From Sphingopyxis sp. MSC1_008 (GTDB lineage Bacteria; Pseudomonadota; Alphaproteobacteria; Sphingomonadales; Sphingomonadaceae), in assembly GCF_023197165.1 (NCBI RefSeq), contig NZ_JALPRD010000008.1, positions 175,157 to 239,156 on the forward strand: a DNA stretch of 64,000 bases, in the 5' to 3' direction. Numbering within the stretch: the stretch's first letter is position 1; the number at the start of each line of letters is the position of its first letter. This document shows, piece by piece, positions 53,530-64,000 of this stretch. Below the pieces are notes generated by a model that was not told the DNA's origin, ran no database searches, and saw only the letters and a program-made list of their open reading frames with translations. Position numbers and translations under genes: made by a program.

Positions 53530-55419
53530 CTAGCCGCTGCCTTCGCGCAACGCCTGGAGCCGGTGCATCAAGTCTTCATCCATCGCTCGCAGCCGTTGCT
53601 GCTCCGCGATGGACTGTTCATCAAGTCTGGCTCTAGCGATCTCATCGGCTTGCAAACGGCGCATTTTCAGCTCCGCCTGCGTGTTTACGAGAGAGATAAA
53701 CTCGGAAAGTTCCCTCTGCGCCCGATCATGATCGATAGCCTCATTCTTTTTCGGCGAGCGATTGAATGAGAAGTGCATTCCATCGGCTCGGAGCAATGTC
53801 GTCGCCCTATTATACACTTTCATTGGCTCCAATATGGCAAGCAACCCCTCGCAATCAAGCCCTTCTTGCCGCATTCCGATGTCAAGCATCTGATCGAGCA
53901 GTTCCGCATCGGCCGGGTCGCCGATCGACAGTCTCGCTAACTCTTCGTCATGGCGTCGAATAATGCCCGGATAGCGGAGCAATCCACCGATCAGAGCGGC
54001 GATCAGCGGTGCTGCGATCCCGGACTGCCCGATGGAACGCGTCTCGTCGGCTGGAGGTTGCAAGCGCGGGTCGGGGCCGAAGCGGCGATTGCCTCCCCCA
54101 AATTGTCCGGCGCGCGGCGGATTCGGCGTCCACGGCTGGCGCTGCGCGCGCTCGGGCTGCTTGCGCGCGAACAGCATATCGAGCCGCTCGCGGAACGCCT
54201 CGCGATAATGGTGGCGGACGTCGGCGTCCTGAATCTCGTCGGCATGGCCAAGGACACGGGTCTTGAGCGCCGCGCGCTCTTCGGGGGTGGCGAGCGGGCC
54301 TGCCGCGACCTCATGCGCCCACAAGCGCTCGACGAGCGGCTGTGTCTCGTCCAGAATCGCGTTGAAACCCTCGGCGCCGCGCGCGCGAACAATGTCGTCG
54401 GGGTCCTGTCCCGCGGGTAGCGTTGCGAAGGCCAGGCTGAAACCGGGGCGGAGCAAGGGCAGGGCGCGCACTGCCGCACGCATCGCGGCTTTCTGTCCCG
54501 CCGCGTCGCCGTCGAAGCATAGCACCGGCACCGGCACCATCCGCCAGATGAGGCCAAGCTGGGCCTCGGTAAGCGCGGTACCGAGCGGCGCGACGGCATC
54601 GGCGATCCCCGCCTCGGCGAGCGCGATCACGTCCATATAGCCTTCGACGACGATGATCCGGTTCGTCTGCCGCGACGCGGGGCTCGCCTTGTCGAGATTG
54701 TAGAGGACGCGGCCCTTGTCGAAGAGCGGGGTGTCGGGCGAGTTCAGATATTTGGGCTCGCCGTCACCCAATATGCGCCCGCCGAACGCAATCACGCGCC
54801 CGCGCGCGTCGCGGATCGGGATCATCAGGCGGCCGCGGAAACGGTCGTAGGGTTCCTTGTCCTCGACCGCGATCAGCATCCCCGATTCGACAAGCATCGC
54901 CGTCGGGAATTTCTTGAGCGCTTCCTTGAGCGCGCTGCGGCTGTCGGGGGCAAGGCCGAAGCCGAAGGCCTTGCGCGTCGCCTCCGAAATCCCGCGCTTG
55001 GCGAGATATTCGCGCGCCGGGGCGCCGTTGCTGCTGCCAAGCTGCTGGGTAAACCACTCGGCGGCGCCCTGCACGACATCGCGCAGGCTGGCAGCCTCCT
55101 CGGCCTTTTTCGCGGCGCGCGGGTCGGCGGCGGGGACGTCCATCCCTGCTTCGGCGGCGAGTTCCTTCACCGCGTCCATGAAGGAGAGCCCGCGCTGGTC
55201 AGTCATCCAGCGGATCGCGTCGCCATGCGCCGAGCAGCCGAAGCAGTGGTAGAAACCTTTTTCGTCGTTGATCGTGAAGCTGGGCGTCTTCTCGTTATGG
55301 AAGGGACAGCAGGCCTTATACTCGCGACCCGCGCGCGTGACCTTCACCGTCCGCCCGATGAGCGTCGACAGCGTGATCCGCGATCGCAGTTCGTCCAGCC
55401 ATTGCGGGGTGAGGCTCAT
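53530..55419 (-). CDS. dnaG: DNA primase
   Basis: This 629-residue protein has the CHC2 zinc finger (C38, H41, C59, C62) and the RNA-polymerase-type core with F-G-G-R-I-L-G-D. The Toprim centre follows with V-V-E-G-Y-M-D-V-I-A-L and F-D-G-D-A-A-G-Q, then a C-terminal DnaB-interaction region. It makes primers for replication. The start M-S-L-T-P-Q matches other primases; an ATG nine codons upstream is less likely. It precedes rpoD. Confidence 0.97.
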   Translation of the reverse strand: MSLTPQWLDELRSRITLSTLIGRTVKVTRAGREYKACCPFHNEKTPSFTINDEKGFYHCFGCSAHGDAIRWMTDQRGLSFMDAVKELAAEAGMDVPAADPRAAKKAEEAASLRDVVQGAAEWFTQQLGSSNGAPAREYLAKRGISEATRKAFGFGLAPDSRSALKEALKKFPTAMLVESGMLIAVEDKEPYDRFRGRLMIPIRDARGRVIAFGGRILGDGEPKYLNSPDTPLFDKGRVLYNLDKASPASRQTNRIIVVEGYMDVIALAEAGIADAVAPLGTALTEAQLGLIWRMVPVPVLCFDGDAAGQKAAMRAAVRALPLLRPGFSLAFATLPAGQDPDDIVRARGAEGFNAILDETQPLVERLWAHEVAAGPLATPEERAALKTRVLGHADEIQDADVRHHYREAFRERLDMLFARKQPERAQRQPWTPNPPRAGQFGGGNRRFGPDPRLQPPADETRSIGQSGIAAPLIAALIGGLLRYPGIIRRHDEELARLSIGDPADAELLDQMLDIGMRQEGLDCEGLLAILEPMKVYNRATTLLRADGMHFSFNRSPKKNEAIDHDRAQRELSEFISLVNTQAELKMRRLQADEIARARLDEQSIAEQQRLRAMDEDLMHRLQALREGSG

Positions 55420-55440
55420 CGTCGAAATATGCCCACGCCC

Positions 55441-55469
55441 GCCCACGCCCGCAAGCGGGCGAGTGGGGC
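55441..55469 (-). terminator. GC-rich hairpin after yqeY
   Basis: GCCCACGCCCGC and GCGGGCGAGTGGGGC form a stem with a two-base loop, just after the yqeY stop and before dnaG. There is no T-run, so termination may be partial, leaving some read-through into dnaG-rpoD. Confidence 0.35.
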
Positions 55470-55474
55470 GAAGA

Positions 55475-55927
55475 TCAGGACAGTGCCGCCTTCACCCAAC
55501 CCGACGCCTTGCTCATGTCAAGCTGCGAGCCGAGCCGGTCCTTCACCGCGGCCATCACCTTGCCCATATCCTTCAGGCTCTCGGCGCCCAGTTCAACCAC
55601 GATCGCTTTGATCGCGGCCATTGCTTCGTCGTCGGAGAGCTGCGCGGGCAGGAAGTCCTCGATCACGGCCACCTCGGCCGCCTCGATATCGGCGAGTTCC
55701 TGGCGATTGCCCTGTTCGTACATGGTGATCGACTCGCGGCGCTGCTTCACCATTTTCTGCAAGACGTCGGTAACCAGCACATCGTCGTCGGCCGGCGCGG
55801 TGCCGGTGCGGAGCTCGATGTCCTTGTCCTTGATCTTGGCCAGAATCAGCCGGATGGTGCCGAGCCGCGCCTTGTCGCCGCTTTTCATCGCCGCGACCTG
55901 CGCAGCCTTGATGTCGTCACGAATCAT
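55475..55927 (-). CDS. yqeY: GatB/YqeY-domain protein
   Basis: This 150-residue helical protein belongs to the YqeY family, related to the tail domain of GatB. It has D-D-I-K-A-A-Q-V-A-A-M-K-S-G-D-K, the E-I/V-I-E-D-F-L-P-A-Q-L-S segment and the closing G-K-V-M-A-A-V-K motif. It may bind tRNA or aid amidation. The ATG at 55927 is preferred, with GGGGA upstream; two earlier in-frame ATGs would add up to seven residues. It is divergent from carA. Confidence 0.9.
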   Translation of the reverse strand: MIRDDIKAAQVAAMKSGDKARLGTIRLILAKIKDKDIELRTGTAPADDDVLVTDVLQKMVKQRRESITMYEQGNRQELADIEAAEVAVIEDFLPAQLSDDEAMAAIKAIVVELGAESLKDMGKVMAAVKDRLGSQLDMSKASGWVKAALS

Positions 55928-56058
55928 GCGTGTCCCCATGCGCTGCAAATTTCGGAAAGGCCCTCTCTAGCGAGAAGTTTCCTAATCCGATAGCTTGTGA
56001 ATCACTTTTTTGCCTCCTACTTGGTCGGCCGTTTAGCCCCCCGTCCGGAGCATGTTGA

Positions 56059-57234
56059 ATGGCACCTGCCAACCCCTCTGCCGCGCCCAAAAGCCAGCCA
56101 TCTGGCGCGACTGGCGTCCTTGTCCTCGCCGATGGCACGATCCTGTGGGGCGTGGGTTACGGCGCGAGCGGCGCCGCTGTCGGCGAGATTTGTTTCAATA
56201 CGTCGATGACGGGCTATCAGGAAATCCTGACCGACCCCAGCTATGCGGGCCAGATCGTCACCTTCACTTTCCCGCATATCGGCAATGTCGGCGCGAACCC
56301 CGAGGATATGGAACGCGGCGTGCACGGCGCGCTTGGCGCCATCACGCGCGAGCTGCCGACGCAGCCCAGCAACTTTCGCAGTGTGCAGACCTTGCCCGAA
56401 TGGATGACCGAACAGGGCGTGATCGGGCTCGCGGGCATCGACACGCGCGCGCTGACCCGCCGTATCCGCGACGCGGGCGCGCCGAACGGCGTGATCGCGC
56501 ACAGCCCCGACGGCAAGTTCGACGTGGACGAGCTGCTCGCGATGGCGCGTGGCTGGGCGGGGCTCGAGGGTATGGATCTTGCGAAGGCGGTCAGCCGCAC
56601 CGACACCGGCGACTGGACCGGCGGCGCGTGGGCGCTGGGGCATGGCTATGCGACCGAGGACGGCGGCGAGCGGCCGCATGTCGTCGCGATCGATTATGGC
56701 GCGAAGGACAATATCTTCCGCAACCTCGTGAAGGCCGGCGCGCGCGTCACCGTGGTCCCCGCGACCGCGAGCCTCGACGAAGTGCTGGGGCATCAGCCCG
56801 CGGGCGTGTTCCTGTCGAACGGCCCCGGCGATCCCGCGGCGACGGGCGACTATGCGGTGCCGGTGATCCAGGGGCTGCTCGAACGCGACGTGCCGATCTT
56901 CGGCATCTGCCTCGGCCACCAGATGCTCGGCATCGCGGCGGGCGCCAAGACGGTGAAGATGCATCAGGGCCACCGCGGCGCGAACCATCCGGTGCAGCGT
57001 GCCGAAGATGGCGTGGTCGAGATCACGAGCATGAACCACGGCTTCGCGGTCGACGCCTCGACGCTCCCAGCGAGCGTGGTCGAGACGCACAAGAGCCTGT
57101 TCGACGGATCGAACTGCGGCATCGCGATCACGGGGAAGAATGCGTTCAGCGTGCAATATCACCCCGAGGCAAGCCCGGGGCCGCAGGATAGCTTCTATCT
57201 GTTCGAGAAGTTTGTGGGTGGGTTGAAGTCGTAA
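56059..57234 (+). CDS. carA: Carbamoyl-phosphate synthase small (glutaminase) subunit
   Basis: This 391-residue protein has the CPSase N-terminal domain (about 15-150; F-N-T-S-M-T-G-Y-Q-E) and a class I glutamine amidotransferase domain. The latter has nucleophile Cys in G-I-C-L-G-H-Q and the His-Glu pair in Y-H-P-E-A-S-P-G. It supplies ammonia to CarB for arginine and pyrimidine synthesis. GGAG precedes the ATG. One base after its stop begins an unknown low-GC gene rather than carB. Confidence 0.97.
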   Translation: MAPANPSAAPKSQPSGATGVLVLADGTILWGVGYGASGAAVGEICFNTSMTGYQEILTDPSYAGQIVTFTFPHIGNVGANPEDMERGVHGALGAITRELPTQPSNFRSVQTLPEWMTEQGVIGLAGIDTRALTRRIRDAGAPNGVIAHSPDGKFDVDELLAMARGWAGLEGMDLAKAVSRTDTGDWTGGAWALGHGYATEDGGERPHVVAIDYGAKDNIFRNLVKAGARVTVVPATASLDEVLGHQPAGVFLSNGPGDPAATGDYAVPVIQGLLERDVPIFGICLGHQMLGIAAGAKTVKMHQGHRGANHPVQRAEDGVVEITSMNHGFAVDASTLPASVVETHKSLFDGSNCGIAITGKNAFSVQYHPEASPGPQDSFYLFEKFVGGLKS

Positions 57235-57235
57235 A

Positions 57236-57862
57236 ATGGCGGTAGGGTTTGAAACTATAAAGGAGCAGATCCTAGTCGTTCTCTACGACTATATGCTCAC
57301 GTCGGACTCCGAACAATTTTGGTTTTCGGCGACGCAGATCCGTGAGGGTTTGTCAGAGAGTATTTCCGGGGCATTTTTCATCCGTGCGCTGCGGTCGCTG
57401 ACGGAAGGGGACGAAATCGAGGTGGGCGTAGGTGATCCTTTGGGGGAGGCGCCTGACTCGCCGATATACGCGCTTTCAGAAGAGGGAATTATTTCCGCAG
57501 AAGAAATCTTGATCAAGAAGGGATGGACTTTGGATGATTACCATCCGGCGCCCTCCGCTGACCGTATCATTTCTCGGCTAGAAGAGCCTAACCTGCACGC
57601 TGAAATTCATCAGGGAATATCAGATTTGGCTGCTGCCATTGCGAAAAGCAATGAAGCTGGAGACCTTCTAGGCGGCGAGAAGGATTTGATCGATGACGAG
57701 CTGAAAGCGGCGACCGAAATTTCATCGAAGGAGCGGTTCAGGCTGAAGCGTCTCGCTGCTTTTATCCTCCCTACACTTCAGTTTATTGCCTCGAAATTTT
57801 TTGGCAGCGCGATCGGCGAGGCCGCGAAAAATCTGGCTAACCTACTATTCAAAATCACTTAA
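57236..57862 (+). CDS. Unknown low-GC protein inserted between carA and carB
   Basis: This 208-residue protein starts one base after the carA stop. Residues about 5-95 look like a winged helix ([28 protein letters not shown]). A charged linker follows, and a C-terminal helical tail has the pattern [10 protein letters not shown] and [13 protein letters not shown], which could be amphipathic or membrane-binding. Six of its 60-base lines give about 48% G+C by hand count (171 of 360), against 44 of 60 in carA at 56461-56520. This and its position point to horizontal gain. Function unknown; the tail resembles modules in uncharacterised bacterial proteins. Confidence 0.75.
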   Translation: MAVGFETIKEQILVVLYDYMLTSDSEQFWFSATQIREGLSESISGAFFIRALRSLTEGDEIEVGVGDPLGEAPDSPIYALSEEGIISAEEILIKKGWTLDDYHPAPSADRIISRLEEPNLHAEIHQGISDLAAAIAKSNEAGDLLGGEKDLIDDELKAATEISSKERFRLKRLAAFILPTLQFIASKFFGSAIGEAAKNLANLLFKIT

Positions 57863-57902
57863 TTTCGCTGCGCCATCGACGAGCAAAAGAAGAACAGAAA
57901 TA

Positions 57903-61223
<3,321 letters not shown>

Positions 61224-61318
61224 ACCACCGCTCCACCCCCCGACATTGACGGATCAGCGGCGCAGCCGCCCGGCGAAACTTCGCTGGCGCTGGATTATTG
61301 ACGAAGGACAACAGGATA

Positions 61319-61795
61319 ATGGCAAGCGTTGAAAAGGTGCCGATGCTGGCAGAAGGCTATGAGAAGCTGAGCACGCAGCTCACGGCACTCAAGGCCGAGC
61401 GACCGTTGATCGTCGATGCGATCGAGGAAGCGCGCGCGCATGGCGACCTTTCGGAAAATGCCGAATATCACGCCGCGAAGGAGCGTCAGGGCCAGGTCGA
61501 AGCGACGATCGGCGACCTTGAAGACAAGCTCTCGCGCGCCCAGGTGATCGACCCGACGATGCTGTCGGGCGACCGCATCGTGTTCGGCGCCACCGTTACG
61601 CTCGCCGACGAAGACGAGAAGCCGGTTCGTTACCAGATCGTGGGTCAGGCCGAGGCCGACGCCAAGGACGGCAAGATCAGCTATAATTCGCCGCTCGGCC
61701 GCGCACTGATCGGCCGCCGCGTCGAGGACGAGATCGAAGTCACCGTGCCTGCGGGCGACAAATATTATCTGGTGAAGAAAATCGAATTCATCTGA
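61319..61795 (+). CDS. greA: Transcription elongation factor GreA
   Basis: This 158-residue protein has the N-terminal coiled coil with the [14 protein letters not shown] tip, which carries the acidic residues that stimulate RNA cleavage. The C-terminal FKBP-like domain contains [13 protein letters not shown]. The length equals that of E. coli GreA. It rescues backtracked RNA polymerase. It follows carB by 95 bases, the common order in Alphaproteobacteria. Confidence 0.96.
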   Translation: MASVEKVPMLAEGYEKLSTQLTALKAERPLIVDAIEEARAHGDLSENAEYHAAKERQGQVEATIGDLEDKLSRAQVIDPTMLSGDRIVFGATVTLADEDEKPVRYQIVGQAEADAKDGKISYNSPLGRALIGRRVEDEIEVTVPAGDKYYLVKKIEFI

Positions 61796-61808
61796 TGGGT
61801 CTTTGACG

Positions 61809-62444
61809 ATGAAGCCGCACGACGCGCCGCTGGTCACGGGCTATGCGCTCGTTTGCGTCATCGTCTTTGTCCTTCTGTGGATCACCGGATTCCAGGTCGA
61901 CGCGATCGTGCGCGCGGGGTTCATCCCGGCGCGTTTCGGTAATGAACTGATCCTCCCGCCGGGGACGATGGTGCCCTTCATCCTGACCCCGCTGACGTCG
62001 GCCTTGCTCCACGGCGGGGTGCTGCACATCGTCTTCAACGTCATCGTGCTGCTTTTCATCGGCCGCCAGCTTGAGGCGCCGCTGGGGGCGAAGGCGATGG
62101 CAGTGCTGCTGCTCGCCGGCGCCTACGGCGGCGCGCTCGCGCAATTTCTGTCCGATCCGCGGTCGGCGGTGCCGATGATCGGCGCCAGCGGCGCGATTTC
62201 GGCGTTGATCGCGGTCTACGCCCTGATCTTCAGCCGCTCGCAGGCGCCCGCCATCGGCCCGGTCCCGGGGCATTGGGTGCGCGCGCTATGGCTCGCCGCG
62301 GCGTGGATCGGACTTCAGCTGCTGCTTGGCTTCGCCGGCGGTGGCGGTTTTGGTGCGGTCGCGATCTGGGCGCATGTCGGCGGGTTCCTCGCGGGTCTGA
62401 TCCTCGCGCGCCCGCTGCTCCGCTGGCGCTTCGGCGCTCGGTAG
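61809..62444 (+). CDS. Rhomboid-family intramembrane serine protease
   Basis: This 211-residue protein has six hydrophobic helices. The rhomboid active site is complete: H73-x3-N77 (H-I-V-F-N), S127 in G-A-S-G-A, and H189 in W-A-H-V-G-G. It cuts membrane proteins within the bilayer. The ATG at 61809 is preferred over a TTG two codons earlier. It lies 13 bases after greA. Confidence 0.9.
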   Translation: MKPHDAPLVTGYALVCVIVFVLLWITGFQVDAIVRAGFIPARFGNELILPPGTMVPFILTPLTSALLHGGVLHIVFNVIVLLFIGRQLEAPLGAKAMAVLLLAGAYGGALAQFLSDPRSAVPMIGASGAISALIAVYALIFSRSQAPAIGPVPGHWVRALWLAAAWIGLQLLLGFAGGGGFGAVAIWAHVGGFLAGLILARPLLRWRFGAR

Positions 62445-62499
62445 ATACCGGGTCTGAAGGGCGGCTATGGGGTGATGAGCTGCCGCTATCTGCCATCCA

Positions 62500-62586
62500 T
62501 GTTCCCCGGCGAAGGCCGGGGCCCAGAGCGTTAGAGAATAAGCGTTTGCGATTTGCGCTCTGGACCCCGGCCTTCGCCGGGGAACA
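62500..62586. repeat. REPIN-like paired inverted repeat (copy 6)
   Basis: TGTTCCCCGGC-GAAG-GCCGGGG faces CCCCGGC-CTTC-GCCGGGGAACA, with a nested pair CCAGAGCG/CGCTCTGG inside. It lies between the convergent rhomboid and NUDIX genes. Confidence 0.82.
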
Positions 62587-62607
62587 GAAACCATCGGTCG
62601 AATGTGG

Positions 62608-63153
62608 TTATTGGGCCAGCAGCCCGCCCGCGAGCAGCATCGCCACACGCACATCGATCCCGCAGCCTTCGGTGCGCTTTGCCGCGACGAAATCGGCGAT
62701 GCCGTTCAGCGGGACGCGGTGGACGATGATGTCCTCGCCATCGACCCCGCCGCCTGCGCTCACCCTGGTCAATCCGGTGGCGACCAGCAGCGTGAAGCTT
62801 TCGCTGACCATGCCGGGGGAGCTGTAGAATTCGCCGACGGTGCGCCAATGGTCGGCACGATATCCCGTTTCCTCCTCAAGCTCGCGCTGCGCCGCGATCT
62901 CGGACGCTTCGCCGGCCATGTCGTCGCCGACCAGTCCGGCGGGCAGCTCAAGACAATTCACCTTCAGCGGCACGCGATATTGTTCGACCAATATCACGTG
63001 ACGCCCGTCGCTATCCTCATCGATCGCAAGGATCACCGCGGCGTGAATGCCGCGCGAGCGCGAGACATATTCCCACGTTCCTTGCTGCTTGACGGTGATG
63101 AACCGACCTTCCCATCGCGTCTCGATGGGGGCGTCGGGGGTGGGGCGGGTCAT
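62608..63153 (-). CDS. NUDIX hydrolase, ADP-ribose pyrophosphatase type
   Basis: This 181-residue protein has a complete Nudix box: G-x5-E-x7-R-E-L-E-E-E-T-G-Y at about 77-98. The preceding V-E-Q-Y-R-V-P-L and E-L-P-A-G-L are typical of ADP-sugar pyrophosphatases. It hydrolyses ADP-ribose or related nucleotides in the cytoplasm. It stands between two REPIN-like elements. Confidence 0.9.
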   Translation of the reverse strand: MTRPTPDAPIETRWEGRFITVKQQGTWEYVSRSRGIHAAVILAIDEDSDGRHVILVEQYRVPLKVNCLELPAGLVGDDMAGEASEIAAQRELEEETGYRADHWRTVGEFYSSPGMVSESFTLLVATGLTRVSAGGGVDGEDIIVHRVPLNGIADFVAAKRTEGCGIDVRVAMLLAGGLLAQ

Positions 63154-63169
63154 GTATTTTTCCTATCGT

Positions 63170-63258
63170 CATTGTGACCCCGGCGAAGGCCGGGGGAAGC
63201 AATCCAGGGGCGGCTCCGCATCGCTCTGGATTGCCACGGGCCTTCGGCCCTCGCAATG
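63170..63258. repeat. REPIN-like paired inverted repeat (copy 7)
   Basis: The left hairpin CCCCGGC-GAAG-GCCGGGG uses the same core as copy 6. The right hairpin is GGGCC-TTC-GGCCC, and a nested pair GCAATCCAG/CTGGATTGC sits between. It lies between the NUDIX start and the TPM gene stop, both on the minus strand. Confidence 0.7.
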
Positions 63259-63267
63259 CCGATGGGC

Positions 63268-63954
63268 TCAAATCTCGATCAGGCGGTCGGGAAGTTCGTT
63301 GGGATTTTCATCGCCCTTGGGGAAATGTTCGGCGAGGACGATGCCCATCTGGCGCACCGCCTCGGCCATGCCTTCGCCGGGCTTGCCGACGCGCACGCGC
63401 TCGATCAGCGCCGCCATCGCATTGCCCCAGATTTCGGGGGTGACCTTGGCCGCGATCGCTTCGTCGGCGACGATGTCGGCGCGATGTTCCTTGAGGCTGA
63501 GATAGAGGAGGACGCCAGTGCGGCCGAGCGTCTTGGCCTCGGTCCCGACCTTGAACAGGTCGATCGCGCGGGCGCGGACGCGCTGCGCCTTGATCGCGCG
63601 CGGGGTCAGCGCCATCCGGAGCGGGCGCCACAGCAGAATCAGCCACATGCCGATCCATTTGAGGACACCGACAGCAATCACCGTTCCAAGCCATTGATTG
63701 GCGGTGAGTTCATGCCCCCAGCCGCCCGTCAGCCGGTCATAGAGGCTGCGGTAGAATTCGGGGAAGAGCGCGATCGCCGACATCGCGACAAAGGCAATGA
63801 CGCTCGCCCACACCAGCGCGACGTCGTCATAATCGTTCGACTTCGCCGCGACGACGGTGACGATCTCGCCGCTGGTATGCGCCTCGGCCGCGGCAACTGC
63901 CGCGGTCACGATATCGTGATCGGCTTCGCTCACATGATTGACTTTATGTGGCAT
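63268..63954 (-). CDS. TPM-domain membrane protein
   Basis: This 228-residue protein has two hydrophobic helices (about 45-65 and 88-108) and a TPM (TLP18.3/Psb32/MOLO-1) domain. Its start shows T-S-G-E-I-V-T-V-V and its C-terminal part shows L-G-R-T-G-V-L-L-Y-L-S-L-K-E-H-R-A-D-I-V-A-D. The family is linked to envelope or photosystem maintenance; its biochemical role is unsettled. It lies just downstream of a second TPM-type gene and probably forms an operon with it. Confidence 0.85.
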   Translation of the reverse strand: MPHKVNHVSEADHDIVTAAVAAAEAHTSGEIVTVVAAKSNDYDDVALVWASVIAFVAMSAIALFPEFYRSLYDRLTGGWGHELTANQWLGTVIAVGVLKWIGMWLILLWRPLRMALTPRAIKAQRVRARAIDLFKVGTEAKTLGRTGVLLYLSLKEHRADIVADEAIAAKVTPEIWGNAMAALIERVRVGKPGEGMAEAVRQMGIVLAEHFPKGDENPNELPDRLIEI

Positions 63955-63966
63955 GTCTTGCGTCCC

Positions 63967-64000
63967 CTACCAGCCGCCGGAGGCGCCGCCGCCCCCGAAC
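63967..64000 (-). CDS. Glycine-rich C-terminus of a probable TPM-domain protein (partial)
   Basis: Only the last ten codons are in the window: F-G-G-G-G-A-S-G-G-W and a TAG stop. This Gly/Ser-rich end is typical of exported YgcG/TPM-type proteins. The stop lies 12 bases before the start of the TPM gene at 63954, so the two are likely partners. Confidence 0.6.
   Translation of the reverse strand, partial: FGGGGASGGW

Noticed and set aside
51505..53769. 754-codon plus-strand frame opposite rpoD
   Set aside because: It is a shadow of rpoD, rich in Leu, Arg and Phe from antisense codons, with no ribosome-binding site or domain.

Overview
The window looks like a chromosomal segment of a GC-rich alphaproteobacterium of the sphingomonad type (Sphingopyxis-like). 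This is inferred from the complete oxidative (De Ley-Doudoroff) galactose route beside a TonB-dependent receptor, the gene order carB-carA-yqeY-dnaG-rpoD, and many short paired inverted repeats between genes. No phage, insertion sequence, CRISPR array or rRNA operon was seen.

1-14.1 kb: a sugar-utilisation locus. Three secreted glycosidase-type proteins (two GH43-like, one GH5-like), an exported aldose 1-epimerase and a TonB-dependent receptor stand beside a sodium/sugar symporter, a FadR-type GntR regulator and the galactose-oxidation enzymes. These are a Gfo/Idh/MocA dehydrogenase cut by the window edge, an SMP-30 lactonase, an IlvD-type sugar-acid dehydratase, a KDGal kinase and a KDPGal aldolase. 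Together they would degrade a galactose-containing glycan outside the cytoplasm and turn the sugar into pyruvate and glyceraldehyde 3-phosphate. A short AT-rich motif recurs at three of its promoters.

14.1-20 kb: a small unknown protein, then two GH130 genes flanking a two-domain GT4 glycosyltransferase, which suggests synthesis and phosphorolytic turnover of a beta-mannoside. 20-27 kb: AsmA-like protein, haloalkane dehalogenase/epoxide hydrolase-type enzyme, lipoprotein, VOC protein, a lipoprotein formylglycine-generating enzyme with both catalytic cysteines, and a YegS-like lipid kinase. 27-38 kb: tRNA-Asn and housekeeping genes (nadK, moaA, mfd, sdhE, recG, tyrS) mixed with two c-di-GMP genes (EAL, PilZ).

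38-49 kb: a DOMON-like/NamZ-like/M24 peptidase cluster, DUF817 and Amj membrane proteins, a CoxE-type VWA protein separated from a MoxR ATPase by a TetR/reductase pair and a soluble chemoreceptor. 49-51.4 kb: a small PspC-domain protein behind a very good sigma-54-type promoter with an upstream inverted repeat, a membrane-anchored OmpR-type regulator and an unknown membrane protein. 51.4-64 kb: rpoD, dnaG, yqeY, then carA and carB separated by an unknown low-GC gene, greA, a rhomboid protease, a NUDIX hydrolase and TPM-domain proteins.

The observations most worth following are the low-GC gene between carA and carB, the GT4/GH130 cluster, the sigma-54-type control region of the pspC-like gene, and the set of seven REPIN-like paired hairpins.
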